DNA of 64,000 nt. It comes from JBBSDP01 sp963754335. GTDB taxonomy: Bacteria; Planctomycetota; Phycisphaerae; Tepidisphaerales; Tepidisphaeraceae. The notes below the pieces were generated by a model that searched no databases, was not told the DNA's origin, and saw only the letters and a list, made by a program, of their open reading frames with translations. Positions 25,401 through 35,138 of the stretch are shown here, in pieces. The first letter of the stretch is position 1, and every line of letters begins with the position of its first letter. The translations under genes and the position numbers were made by a program. The stretch is taken from assembly GCA_963754335.1 (NCBI GenBank), contig CAVWFQ010000010.1, positions 1 to 64,000 on the forward strand. The letters run 5' to 3'.

Positions 25401-25566
25401 AGACGATGTCATAATCGTATTTGATGCTCGCATCTTCGTGAATCGGCCTGGGGTGAATGTTGATCGGATCGAGATAGAGTTTTTCCTTTTCCGGCTCGGC
25501 GTGGGTTTTCGTGGACACAGAAAAGAGCGCGACCAAGAAGGCCGCCAGGATGAACGGACATTTCAT
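22350..25566 (-). CDS. Secreted di-haem protein resembling hydrazine synthase alpha subunit, one frameshift
   Basis: One gene of about 1,070 codons from ATG 25566 with a GAGAGGG site. A signal peptide (MKCPFILAAFLVALFSV...THA) is followed by a beta-propeller-like half with WD40/PD40-style strands ('LMLLHPDGSEEVLVSGG', 'GKIAFTSNRNAFRAPK', 'LLTIWSPGPTNHQYHY'). The frame breaks near 23,940 between 'GSVTAR' and 'HVGLAEMV'. The second half has two CxxCH haem sites, 'RVNCGGCHAHS' and 'KSCDACHTAKW', then a final Ig-like strand region. The layout matches planctomycete HZS-alpha-like proteins. The exported location and two c-type haems are clear; the substrate is unknown. Not evidence of anammox by itself. 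Confidence 0.65.
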
Positions 25567-25728
25567 TGGCCCTCTCCCGAAGCGTGTTTCGCGGCAAATC
25601 GGATATGACAAACACCCGCGCGGGTGTACATGCAGCGCTACCGATCGGTTGGGTCAATGTTGCAGATTTTGGAGAATCATCGAGATCTCCCGCCTATCGT
25701 TCGGCGGCACATTTACAAAGGGAGCCAA

Positions 25729-26034
25729 ATGATGGTGAAAACTGCATTGTGGGTCATGTTGGAAGCCAAGCCGGGCAAGGAAGTCGAGGTTGAAAATTTT
25801 CTCAATGCCGGCGCGGCGCTGGTTCAAGAGGAACCGGGAACGATTGCCTGGTTTGCGATCCGGATCGGCAAGTCGACTTTTGGCATTTTCGACGCATTCC
25901 CGGATGAAGCAGGCCGGCAAGCGCATCTGACGGGGAAAGTCGCTGCGGCGTTGATGGCCAAAGCTCCCGAGCTTTTTTCGAAGGCGCCGGATATCAAGAA
26001 GGTTGACGTGCTTGCATCGAAACTACCGGAGTAG
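25729..26034 (+). CDS. Antibiotic biosynthesis monooxygenase (ABM) domain protein
   Basis: A 101-residue protein from ATG 25729 after an AAAGGGAG site; the frame upstream is not needed. It has the ferredoxin-like ABM layout: 'ALWVMLEAKPGKEVEVENFL', 'EEPGTIAWFAIRIGKSTFGI', 'FDAFPDEAGRQAHLTGKVAA'. Members (YgiN/PA3566-like) are small dimeric quinol or haem-handling oxygenases or stress proteins. It is a single-gene unit divergent from the di-haem protein gene, 160 bases away, so the two may share a control region. Confidence 0.8.
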   Translation: MMVKTALWVMLEAKPGKEVEVENFLNAGAALVQEEPGTIAWFAIRIGKSTFGIFDAFPDEAGRQAHLTGKVAAALMAKAPELFSKAPDIKKVDVLASKLPE

Positions 26035-26168
26035 CTGAAGAAACCATCATCGACTGACCGTGGCACGCTGTGGAGTTCAGTTTCGCCGCCGACGCCATCA
26101 GTCGCTTGCGCCTTCGCGATTCGACCCGCGCGAATTCTCGATCGGGTGACGGCGCCGCGCATCAGCCA

Positions 26169-26900
26169 TTACCACCTCTCCCAGTGAATCAGCGTCTCAA
26201 TCGGCAGCCGCGTCTTGAGGCGCGGCTGCGGTTTCGCATATCCAACTGCAATCACGACGGGAACGACGCAGCTTCGAGGAATGCCCAGGACCTTTCGCAC
26301 GCGCCCTTCGTCGAAGCCCTCCATCGGCAGCGTGGAGAGTCCGGCGGATTCGGCCGCGAGCATAAAGCTCATTGCCGTCAGCATCACCTGCTTGACCACC
26401 CAGTACCGCCGGTGAACCGCCGGCATTTCCGGCACCGGTCGAAACAGGCGAGCCAGGGGAATTAAGGTCGCCTTCCAGAGCCAGCCGAGACCGAGGGGGC
26501 CGGCGCCGAACGCCAGCGGAACGACCCATCGCAGCAGGGCCTCGTACTCAGGCGTACACGCCCCGCATTCGCGCTCGAGGCGCAGCATCGACTCGAAATG
26601 ATTGAGCGCGACGCGCCGATCTCCGCAAAAGACGATCACCGCCGGCGCTTCCTCGATCTGCGCTTGATTCAGACACGCGGATCGAAGTCGCCGGCGAATC
26701 GTCGGATCAGTCACGACGACAAAATGGGTTGGCTGAAGGTTATACCCACTCGGTGCCCAGCGCGCCGTGTCGAGAAGACGATCGAGCAAACCCGTCGGGA
26801 TCGAATCCGGGAGAAAATGCCGCGTCGCCCGCCGGCTTCTCGCGAGGCGATCAAAAGAGTCGAAATCGAGAGGTGCGCTTCCGGCCGGATCATTGAGCAT
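26169..26900 (-). CDS. Nitroreductase family protein
   Basis: An intact 243-residue flavoprotein candidate. The N-terminal FMN-binding arginine motif is present ('LARSRRATRHFLPDSIP'), then 'DTARWAPSGYNLQPTHFVVV', and 'MSFMLAAESAGLSTLPMEGF' then 'VLGIPRSCVVPVVIAVGYA' near the C-terminus, all typical of the nitroreductase/FMN-dependent NAD(P)H oxidoreductase fold. An insertion with hydrophobic character (PLAFGAGPLGLGWLWKATLI) around residues 125-150 is unusual and may be a membrane-associating loop. The substrate is unknown. Confidence 0.85.
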   Translation of the reverse strand: MLNDPAGSAPLDFDSFDRLARSRRATRHFLPDSIPTGLLDRLLDTARWAPSGYNLQPTHFVVVTDPTIRRRLRSACLNQAQIEEAPAVIVFCGDRRVALNHFESMLRLERECGACTPEYEALLRWVVPLAFGAGPLGLGWLWKATLIPLARLFRPVPEMPAVHRRYWVVKQVMLTAMSFMLAAESAGLSTLPMEGFDEGRVRKVLGIPRSCVVPVVIAVGYAKPQPRLKTRLPIETLIHWERW

Positions 26901-26953
26901 TGCGGCAACCTACCCCGCCGCAACGTATCGGTTCAATGACTGCCGTTCACGCT

Positions 26954-28184
26954 TTAGCGGGGCACATCGGCCTTTCGGGTGCGTTCGTCAACAGCCGGCA
27001 GCGGTGGAAACGGTGCATGCGGCTCGCTCTGATACCAGTAAGCCACCGAGGAAATATCGTCGGTCCCCTTGAACATTTTCGGCCCCTTCCAGCCCAAATC
27101 GTGGATCGTGACCTTCAAGTCTTTCTGAAAATGAACCGGATCCATGATGTGCCAGCGATACATGCTCCAGAGCGCCCCGAATTTCCGTCGGGGCTGTTGT
27201 TGCGCACGTTTTCTTTCAGCGTCACACCTGCGAACGGCGTGCTATAGGTTGTCGCAAAACCGTAACTGGAAAGGAAGTAGTCTTCGGTTCCGGTGCCGCA
27301 GTAGGTAGGGAATTTATCGTCTCCGTCAATGTAGAACTTCATTTCTCCTTCTCCAAACCATCCGTCGCGGCCCTGCCCAAGAGCGATAAAGGTGCCTACG
27401 TACTGGCCGCGCCCTTTGACGCCGTCGAGAATGACATACGGATTCTGCTGAACGGCGCTGCGCGGCGCCATTGAGCATGAAAGTAGCCGGCCTCTTCCGG
27501 AACCTCAGTGAGCGCGTAAGTGATCTGGTAGGCGAGCACCTCGATGTCCGTTTTCGCGTCGTTGCTGAACGTGACTTTCGCGTGCTTACGGAAGGGCATC
27601 GGCCAGAAGCAGCTCAACCCCGAAAGTGGCATAGCGGTTACCATGTGCGAGTTGACCGGCGCGAAACGCGCATGGCCCACGGCGAAGAAATCCGCCACCG
27701 GCACTTCGACCGACGGCGTTTGCTCTCCATCCCAATAAAACCGCAGCACCGACGATCGGCCGTCCCTCGGGATATCGCCGGGCACGATCCAGACGTGCTG
27801 AATGACGCCAGGACCATCGACGTCCATGAGGGTCACGGTCTGCCCCGCTCGTGGCTTGAGGAACGGGCGCACTTTCCATCCCTGGCCGAGTTCCGTCGCG
27901 GCGGCCGAATGTGGCAAATCGGGGTCCGCGGGATTGGGAATCGCCATCGCGCCCATCCCTTTCCCCCCGGTCGGATTTTCCGCCGACACCGAGCGGGTTT
28001 GCGCGTTGCAGAGCATCGCCAACTCGCCGAGAACCGTATCGGGTCTGGCCGTCGAAGGTGCCGCGACCGCCGGTGCGGCGATTTGTTCAGCGCCGTGAAC
28101 GCGCAGCATGAGGCCGGCAAGAAGGCCTGCAACCGTGGCAGCGCTGACAATCAGCCAGATCGGAATTCGAATGGATCGGGTCAT
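26954..28184 (-). CDS. GH172 / DUF2961 glycoside hydrolase, two frameshifts
   Basis: One gene of about 410 codons from ATG 28184 (MTRSIRIPIWLIVSAATVAG, a signal anchor). The DUF2961 pattern is clear: 'LMDVDGPGVIQHVWIVPGDI', 'LRFYWDGEQTPSVEVPVADF' then 'FAVGH', 'WPMPFRKHAKVTFSND', and after a break near 27,460 'GEGEMKFYIDGDDKFPTYCG' then 'TGTEDYFLSSYG'. A second break near 27,180 leads to 'MYRWHIMDPVHFQKDLKVTI'. Characterised GH172 enzymes act on difructose dianhydride or D-arabinofuranosides; the acidic residues EGE and GTEDY are those expected in the active site. Secreted polysaccharide degradation is likely. Confidence 0.8.
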
Positions 28185-28298
28185 ACGTTTTACTCCATGT
28201 CGAGCACCGGGATCGTAGAAAAACGATGCGGCAATCGGTCGAGGAGAATAACGCAATCCGATTTACTATTGAAAGACAAGTTCGAAATGATCAGCCAT

Positions 28299-30666
28299 TC
28301 ACTTGCGCCCATTGTCATTTCGACCACCCGAGGACCGATCGTTCCGCGGTCGATCATTCGATGGTGCGTCCGACGAGCGGGATCGATCGGGAGCAGCCGT
28401 TGGATGTGGAGAATTCTCGTATCGGTCCCTTCCAGCGGTTCGGGCACGCATATCGCGGTCCAGCGCTTGCGTGTCGCGACCGCGATCGGCGGTGGGTTCG
28501 CGCACCGGTTCCGAAGGCTTTGGCTGGCGCGGGCTCTCCCGCGGGGTTTCAGCGGTCCGCACTTCGTCTCTGCCCGAAACCCATTTGCCATTTTGCCGGG
28601 ATTCCCATCCATCGATCGTCTTGCGATGCACATTTCCCTGCGGATCGGCGTAAACGTTGTCGCGCACGTCGCGAGTGCGCCCGGCGTCGGGGCGCGGCGC
28701 GGAACGATTTTCATATCTGTCCTGCGGCCGCGCGTAGAGATCACGACGGATATCGGTGCGGCGGTCGTACAGATTTCGCGCCGGCAAAGCGGTTTTCGTC
28801 AGGCCGGCCATAGTAATTGTTGGTGCGATAGATCGTGCGATTCACGGTGACGTGATTAATTGTGATGTCGTTTCGGATGTAGGCCGGGCGATACCCGCCG
28901 GGGCCGAACCATCCGTCGCCGCCCCAATTTCGGGCAGCACCGCCGCCGACTCCAAAGCTGATCCACGAATCCCCTCCGCCAAATGCAAAAGCAAAACCCC
29001 AGTGGGCGGTGTAGGGCTCGTAGCGTGCGGCCCATCCATAGGTCCAGGGGCGGGGATAATAAACCGCCTGGGCGATCCAGGGGCGGTAGTAATAACCGGT
29101 GCCATACACCACGCATCCATCGTAGGAATAGCAGCCCACGTAGCCGGGCGTGTATCCGACATAGACAAACTGCGGCGTATACCCGTACACGTGACAATAT
29201 TTGACGGGATAGATGGGGCAGGATGGCGGCAGCGCGTAGACCACCTTCGGCACCGAGATGCAAATGTCCCAGGGCCCGATAGCGGCGGCGCTCATGTACC
29301 AGCAGGCCTGATAACAGCAGTAATATCGATTATCCACGAGCAGCACCGATTGCGGCGTGTTGACCGCATAGCTAGCGGCGACGCCTTCAGCGGGCTGAAA
29401 TTGCGGCGCACCATCGTAGGTGACCTGCGGCGGTTCAACTTTGGTGCGATCGATCGCGGCAGTCTGCGGCACGAATGTATCGGCCACTGCATCCTGCGCC
29501 GCCGGCGTCCCAGCCACCTGCGCCAGCACGCTTCCCTTGGCGCTGCCGGGGGGAATTCGCGTAAAGTCGGGCGGCAGCTTGTTGGAAGGAACGTAGGCCC
29601 ACGGCCCACTGCGCGACGCGGAGGAATACCAGCGGCCCGAAAGAAGCACGTATATCTGCTGGTCGGAAATATTCAGGAAAACATCCGAGTCGGTATTCGA
29701 AACGTAAAGCAAGGATGTCCCGGCGATCGTCGCCATCTCCTCGGGGCCATCGGTCCAGATCAATTCGGTCGGCTCGGTTGCGGTGACGATTTCAACGGCC
29801 GAGGCCTGCGCCGGCGTCAGCGCCTCCTGCGGATCCTTGTAGCCACTCTGATCGGCAAGTTGTGCCACGGCCGGCGGCGCCTGAGGTATCGCCTGAAACG
29901 GACCGGCCGGATCGGGCGCCGAAAACCATTGCCCGCCTCCCTTCAGAAAATAGGCCTTCGATGCCGGATCGAGCGCAACGAAGAACGGCGTATTGATCAC
30001 GCGCAACAGCGGCGACGCCTGAATCTGCCCAAGCTTTGGCGGGCCATCGTACTGAATCTTCACTGACGGATGATCGCGGAAAACAATCTTCGGCGGAGTG
30101 CTCTGTAGTGCTTCGCTGGCGGTCTTCTCATTCTCGATCGCCTGCAGCATGGAGAGAAGCTGATCGAGTGAAAGAATCTTGGGCCGTTCGGCAAGACTTT
30201 GCTTGATGGCGTCGGCCATCGACTTCTCGTCTGGCGGATTTGCGTCCGGAAAACGCGACCGGGTGATGTTCGTATCGAGAATCTGCACCGTCCGCGCCGA
30301 ACGATCAACTGAGACTCGGCTGTCGAGCCAGATCACGCCAAAAGTCGGCTGCGGCTTGTCTTGCTGCTCGACGGAAACCGCCGCTCGCGCCGTGATGTGG
30401 TCACCCTCAAATGTCTCAAGCTGTGGCTGATAGATCGTGATGTGCTGACCGCTTGAATCAATCACCATCGGCCAGCGACTCGGCTGAGGTGCCATCCCCG
30501 CATCCGGCGGCGCCACGAGCGGATTCCGCGGCGGCGGCTGGACCGAGCCGGGTTCCACCACGACCTGTGCTACCGCAATACCGCCAAAAACGCAGACGAG
30601 AATTGAAAAGAGTGGCGCGCCGCAAGGCCGGGAGTTCCGCATTAACATCGTTCGCTCCATTGGCAT
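28299..30666 (-). CDS. Large secreted Tyr/Trp-rich repeat protein, one frameshift
   Basis: About 790 codons from ATG 30666 (ATG 30660 is an alternative). Signal peptide 'PLFSILVCVFGGIAVAQ'. It has three repeats shaped 'VINTPFFVALDPASKAYFLK ... WFSAPDPAGPFQAIP', 'LLYVSNTDSDVFLNI ... GRWYSSASRSGPWAYVP' and 'AVNTPQSVLLVDNRYYCCY ... CWYMSAAAIGPWD'. A Tyr/Gly-rich segment (YGYTPQFVYVGYTPGYVGCY) and a glycine-rich stretch follow. After a break near 28,785 the tail is basic and disordered (NLYDRRTDIRRDLYARPQDR). Similar proteins are labelled carbohydrate-binding family V/XII-like. Possibly a surface or envelope component; its function is unproven. Confidence 0.6.
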
Positions 30667-30884
30667 TTCCGCCGATGCAACTGTAGCGCCGACAGGCTTT
30701 GAATCAACGAACGACGCTATTCAACCGCAAATGGGTGGACACGGCATAGGAGCCGACGTTGGTCGCAAAGCGCTTTAATCCAAGATTCAATTTATACATT
30801 ATTCGTGTGAGCGCCGGAACCGCGACGGCGGTTCGATAGGTTCCTTCGCAACTTTGATAATGATAGGCCGCCAGCTTTGTGGCA

Positions 30885-30917
30885 TTGTGGTGCAGGCTTC
30901 CAGCCTGCTCTTCCTGA
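30885..30917. repeat. Partial copy of the TTGTGGTGCAGGCTTCCAGCCTGC family
   Basis: The 315-base gap 30,667-30,981 holds no gene. It contains this truncated copy of the palindrome seen complete at 39,537-39,596 (only one arm plus CTCTTC is kept), and the promoters of the two divergent genes on either side must lie here. Confidence 0.6.
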
Positions 30918-30981
30918 AGGCATGCTGGCAACCGGCGCTACTAACGCGCACGAGAAGGAAAAAATCTTGAAGGATCCGAAA

Positions 30982-32545
30982 ATGTTCTTATCGGCAGGAT
31001 GCGCCTCCGTCGCATTGGTTTGGGGGGTCGTGATGGCGGGAGATCCGCAACTCATCCTCAATCCGAACTTTCATGAGCGAAATGCCGGCGGACCTGTCGG
31101 ATACGCACTCAGCGGCGATGTCTCTTATCAATACCTCGGCGATCCGCGCAAAGACTCATCGGGATGGGGCGTTGCGTTGCACGGCGGCCGAACAGAATCG
31201 GCCGGCGAAGTCTCGCAAGCACTCCGTATTCCTGACGGCGCACGGCGCGCTTACCGCTTTACATTTCGCGGATTGGCACAGAATGGATTTTCGGTGGTCG
31301 GCGACGGCCGGCTGTGGATGCGTGTCGATTTCCTTGGCGAAGATGACGCGAAGAACTACGACGGCAAGAGCCGCCAGCTTTATCCGGCTATCCAGCTGGC
31401 ACGGCGGAAAATCAGCGGAGCCCCCGGATGGCAGACCTATTCGATGGAGTTTGTCGTGCCGTTCGTGCAGGTTAAGCGGCTCAAGCTGAGCGTGGAATTT
31501 GAGAGGGGGCATGGAGAAGGAATTGCGGCTGATTTTTACGTCAGCGATTTCAATCTGACCGCGATTCCCGTACCGGCCATCGAGGAAAAATCGGAAGAAG
31601 CCGTAGGGCATCGGGAGTTGACGTCGCTCGATCATCTGCTTCGGATTGGGGCGCGGTGGTCCTATGCGGCGCGCCCCGACGAGACGCGCGTGCCCGATGT
31701 CTTCAATGCCGGCAATTCTGATCGGCTGCTCTATTTTGACGGGCAATATGAAGCGCCGTTCGCAGGCAACATGAACAGCGTGCTTCGCAAAGGGGAAATG
31801 GACCGCTCGGGGCAAATCGCCGAACATGACACGCCAATTCCTGACAATGTCGCCGTCCGGTTCGATGCGAAGAGCATGATCATTCACACGCGCGGGCTGC
31901 CAAACCATCCCACGGGAATGTTTCCGTTATCCGGAATGGGGGCGGGCAGCAATCCAAACTACATCATCGAGCAGGATGCGACATATTATCTTCCGCTCGA
32001 GCCGAAGGACGCGAAGGCCACACGATCACCGTTCGGCGTAATTCCAATCACGCACTGAATATGGCCCGATCGGGATCGCGGCCAATGGCATTGTGTTCTT
32101 CAATCCGTTCAACGCGGACAATCAGGACGCGACGGATTTCATGGATTTCTGCTGCGGACATCCCAATCCATTCGGGCAATATCATTATCACAAATATCCG
32201 ATTTGCGTGAACACGCCCTGGTCGGACGACGGCGAGGCGCATTCGCCGCTGCTCGGATTCGCGTTCGACGGGTTTCCGATTTACGGGCCGTATGAATCGA
32301 AGGGAGTGATGGCCCGCGACTTGGCGGAAGAGAACAAGCTGAACGGCTTCAACATGCATTACGACGCGCAGCGGGGTTGGCATTACCACGTTACGCCGGG
32401 ACTGTTTCCGTACATCATCGGAGGATATTGGGGGAGCGCGGATCGTCGGGACATGCAGCGTCCGCGTCGCGGTATGGGACCGCCGGGAGGGCCCGGTCGT
32501 GGATTTGATGGACCTCCGCCGCGACCGCCGGGCTTTGATCGGTGA
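30982..32545 (+). CDS. Secreted YHYH-domain protein, one frameshift
   Basis: One gene of about 520 codons from ATG 30982 with an AAGGA site. A signal peptide (MFLSAGCASVALVWGVVMAG) precedes a carbohydrate-module-like beta domain ('LILNPNFHERNAGGPVGYAL', 'GGRTESAGEVSQAL'). The frame breaks near 32,056, between 'FGVIPITH' and 'EYGPIGIAANGIVFFNP'. The YHYH domain then follows with its signature 'GQYHYHKYPICVNTP', 'LLGFAFDGFPIYGPYE' and 'NKLNGFNMHYDAQRGWHYHV'. The C-terminus is Pro/Gly/Arg-rich. YHYH proteins are secreted and of unknown function; clustered His suggests metal binding. Confidence 0.75.
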
Positions 32546-32587
32546 GACGGGTCTGTTTCTGGCGAAGCGCAGCCCTGCGGGCGGCCG

Positions 32588-33058
32588 CTAAAAAATCGGG
32601 GGAGGCGCGGGTTCGATCGTTGATTTGGCACTCGTCGTTCCCCCGCTGCGCGTTGTTCCGGCGCAAATTTCGCAGATGAATTCGTGCGTCTGGCAATGCC
32701 GCGCTCGTTTGTCCAGGAGGTCGAGAATCAGATCGTCGATTCCGAGCGTGGGCGCGACGTGATAGCGCGTCTGGGGGAATTTTGCCGCGGCCTCAGCCGT
32801 CAGGCGCGGAATGTCCTGTGTCCAATGCTTTCCGGGGCCGAGAAAAAACGGGCAGACGACGACTCGCTCCGCGCCGCGCTCTACGCATCGGGCATACGCC
32901 GTGCCGATCGACGGCTCGGCGATCTCCATGTGGGCCGCTTCAACGATTTCATACTGCGAGCGGAATCGCTCGGCGAAAAGGCGCGCCACCTCTTCGAGCA
33001 TGCGATTGCTCTCATCACGCCGAGAACCATGGTCGACAATTACGATGGCGATTTTCAT
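32588..33058 (-). CDS. CbiX/SirB-like sirohydrochlorin chelatase
   Basis: A 156-residue protein from ATG 33058 (MKIAIVIVDHGSRRDESNRM). This short-form chelatase has the two metal-binding histidines in the expected places: His in 'VIVDHGSRRDE' and His in 'PFFLGPGKHWTQDIPRL'. It should insert Co2+ or Fe2+ into sirohydrochlorin on the cobalamin or sirohaem path. The last ~30 residues carry CxxC-like 'EFICEICAGTTRSGG', which could bind metal or an Fe-S cluster as in some CbiX proteins. It may belong with the M28 peptidase gene upstream (19-base gap), but no functional link is evident. Confidence 0.8.
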   Translation of the reverse strand: MKIAIVIVDHGSRRDESNRMLEEVARLFAERFRSQYEIVEAAHMEIAEPSIGTAYARCVERGAERVVVCPFFLGPGKHWTQDIPRLTAEAAAKFPQTRYHVAPTLGIDDLILDLLDKRARHCQTHEFICEICAGTTRSGGTTSAKSTIEPAPPPIF

Positions 33059-33077
33059 GCAACCTCGAGCAGATGCG

Positions 33078-34982
33078 TCATTCACTTTTGGCCGACAGCG
33101 TGGCTTCGAGCTCGACGCGTTTTCCGGCCCGCATTACGCCGAGCTTGACCTTGTCGCCGGGTTTGGATTTTCCAAGCTCATCGGAGAGGTCGTAGAGTGA
33201 GTCGACTTTGTCGGCGCCGAACTGCACGATGATGTCCCCTTCTTTCAAGCCCGCGCCCGCGGCGGGGGAGCCGGGCACGGTGCCGGAAATTCGGACGCCT
33301 TTGGTGGTCGTCTGCTCTGTTCCCTCGGAATAATCCGGCACAACTCCGAGCGTTACGCGGGTTCCGCCACCGCTCATGTGGGCCATCGCGTTGCCGGAGT
33401 CGGCGACTTCGATATACGTTTGCCGCGGCATTTCCGTCAGCTCGGTTACGAGTTTTTCGCCGAATTGGGCCACTTCTTCCATCCCCGCATAGTTGATCTT
33501 GTCGGAGGTGTCGGTGGGGCGGTGATAGTCGGCGTGCATGCCGCTGAAGAAAAAGAGAACTGGAATCTTGTGCATCGCGAAAGACATATGGTCGCTGGGT
33601 CCATATCCGCCTCGACCAAAACTCTTCAGTTCGAAGGGAGGCTCGGCGTGCCCGTCATGATCGACGAATCCCTTGTCGGCGTCCTCGAGGAGCTTGTCGA
33701 AGGCGGGAGCCGTTCCGGCGCCGCCGATATAAACGACATTGGCGCGAATTCGGCCGACCATGTCGAGGTTGAGGTCGGCGACGATGCGGTCCAGTGGGAT
33801 TGGCGGATGCTCGACGAAATGTTGTGAGCCAATCAACCCCTCTTCCTCCGCCGTCCAGGCGGCAAAGAGAAGCGTTCTTTCCTGCGGGCCCTGATGCGTG
33901 AAATAATCGGCGAGCTTCATCATGGTGGCCGTGCCCGACGCGTTGTCGTCAGCGCCGTGAAAGATCGCGTGGGAGCCGGGAGCGAGACTGCCGGGTCCGC
34001 CGTGGCCGAGATGATCGTAGTGGGCGCCGATCACGACAATTTCGTCGGCATGCGGTCCCTTCCCGGGAAGGAGACCGATCACGTTGCGTACGGTCTTCTC
34101 GGTCCGCTGGATCGCGATGTTCCCTTTGACACTCACGTTCGCCAGCGCGATCGTGGCGGGTTTCGATTCCTTGTCGATGGTTGCCTGCAGCGTTTTGAGG
34201 TCCGCGACGCCTCCGGCTTTCAGCCATGCGTCGGCGATGGGCTCCTTCACCTGCATGACCGGGATCGTCGATTTTCCGCCCGGAAATCGCCGTGCGAAGG
34301 GAAGCAGGAGGTCGCCGGGGTGGTACGCCGGCGGATTGACCAGAACGAGCGCCAGGGCGCCGTGATCGGCGGCGGCTTTTGCCTTGTGCGCCAGCGTCGC
34401 CTCGACCGACCAGTCATCCTTGGCAAAGCGACTCGTCCCCTTTTCGTTATGCGGCTCGAACCGCATCGCCAGCGCGATCTTGCCTTTCAGATCGAAACCG
34501 GCGAAGTCGTCGTAGGTGTGTTCCTTGCTCGAAATGCCGTATCCGATGAAGACCACCGGCCCCTCAAACGCACCTTCACCGGAGAAGCTGGCGATGGCGT
34601 AGTCATTGTCGATTTCATATTTCTTGTCCCCCATCGAGAGGAACGTTTTTGGATCAGGCGCGGTCGCCGTCACCATCTGGAACGGCTGGAAATATCCATC
34701 GAGTCCCGGCAGGGGTTTGAGTCCGAGCGATGAAAACGCATGAGCGACGTAATCGCCGGCGCTGACCAGTCCGTTCGACCCGACGCCGCGCCCCTCCTGT
34801 TCATCGGAGGCCAGGAATTCGACCACCTGCTTTACGTCGACATGGAAACCCGGGTCGGGGACAGACTGCGATTGCTGTGTGCTCGGTGCGACTTCGGGAG
34901 GGGAAACGCCGTTGACCTTAGCGGCAAAAAGGGCAAGACACGGGAGGATCGTGACAAATGGGTGGGTGAATATTGCGCACAT
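33078..34982 (-). CDS. M28 family aminopeptidase with PA insert and C-terminal PDZ
   Basis: An intact exported protein of 634 residues from ATG 34982; a 14-residue upstream extension lacks signal-peptide logic, whereas 'MCAIFTHPFVTILPCLALFA' is a good signal peptide. It has a PA-like domain (GPVVFIGYGISSKEHTYDDF ... LALVLVNPPAYHPGD), then the two-zinc M28 core: 'VVIGAHYDHLGHGG', 'IFHGADDNASGTATMM', 'AAWTAEEEGLIGSQHF', 'DLNLDMVGRI' and 'HADYHRPTDTSDKINY'. The final ~95 residues are a PDZ domain ('GSPAAGAGLKEGDIIVQFGA'). Broad peptide degradation in the periplasm is likely. Confidence 0.9.
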   Translation of the reverse strand: MCAIFTHPFVTILPCLALFAAKVNGVSPPEVAPSTQQSQSVPDPGFHVDVKQVVEFLASDEQEGRGVGSNGLVSAGDYVAHAFSSLGLKPLPGLDGYFQPFQMVTATAPDPKTFLSMGDKKYEIDNDYAIASFSGEGAFEGPVVFIGYGISSKEHTYDDFAGFDLKGKIALAMRFEPHNEKGTSRFAKDDWSVEATLAHKAKAAADHGALALVLVNPPAYHPGDLLLPFARRFPGGKSTIPVMQVKEPIADAWLKAGGVADLKTLQATIDKESKPATIALANVSVKGNIAIQRTEKTVRNVIGLLPGKGPHADEIVVIGAHYDHLGHGGPGSLAPGSHAIFHGADDNASGTATMMKLADYFTHQGPQERTLLFAAWTAEEEGLIGSQHFVEHPPIPLDRIVADLNLDMVGRIRANVVYIGGAGTAPAFDKLLEDADKGFVDHDGHAEPPFELKSFGRGGYGPSDHMSFAMHKIPVLFFFSGMHADYHRPTDTSDKINYAGMEEVAQFGEKLVTELTEMPRQTYIEVADSGNAMAHMSGGGTRVTLGVVPDYSEGTEQTTTKGVRISGTVPGSPAAGAGLKEGDIIVQFGADKVDSLYDLSDELGKSKPGDKVKLGVMRAGKRVELEATLSAKSE

Positions 34983-35138
34983 CGGAATGAAACAGTCCTG
35001 AAAACCCTGGGAAATGCCGCGCAAGCCAACGCCCCGCGGCTGTTATGGGATCAGCCATTGTATGCAGTGGCAACGAAGCGAACAAACGTTGGCCCAGCCT
35101 GACGCGGTCTGGTATCGTGATCGCAGGGCCGCGCACGC

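Noticed and set aside
28756..30066. A forward 436-codon frame antisense to the Tyr-rich secreted protein
   Set aside because: Arg/Gly/Ile-rich shadow without a start context; the reverse strand has a signal peptide and repeats.
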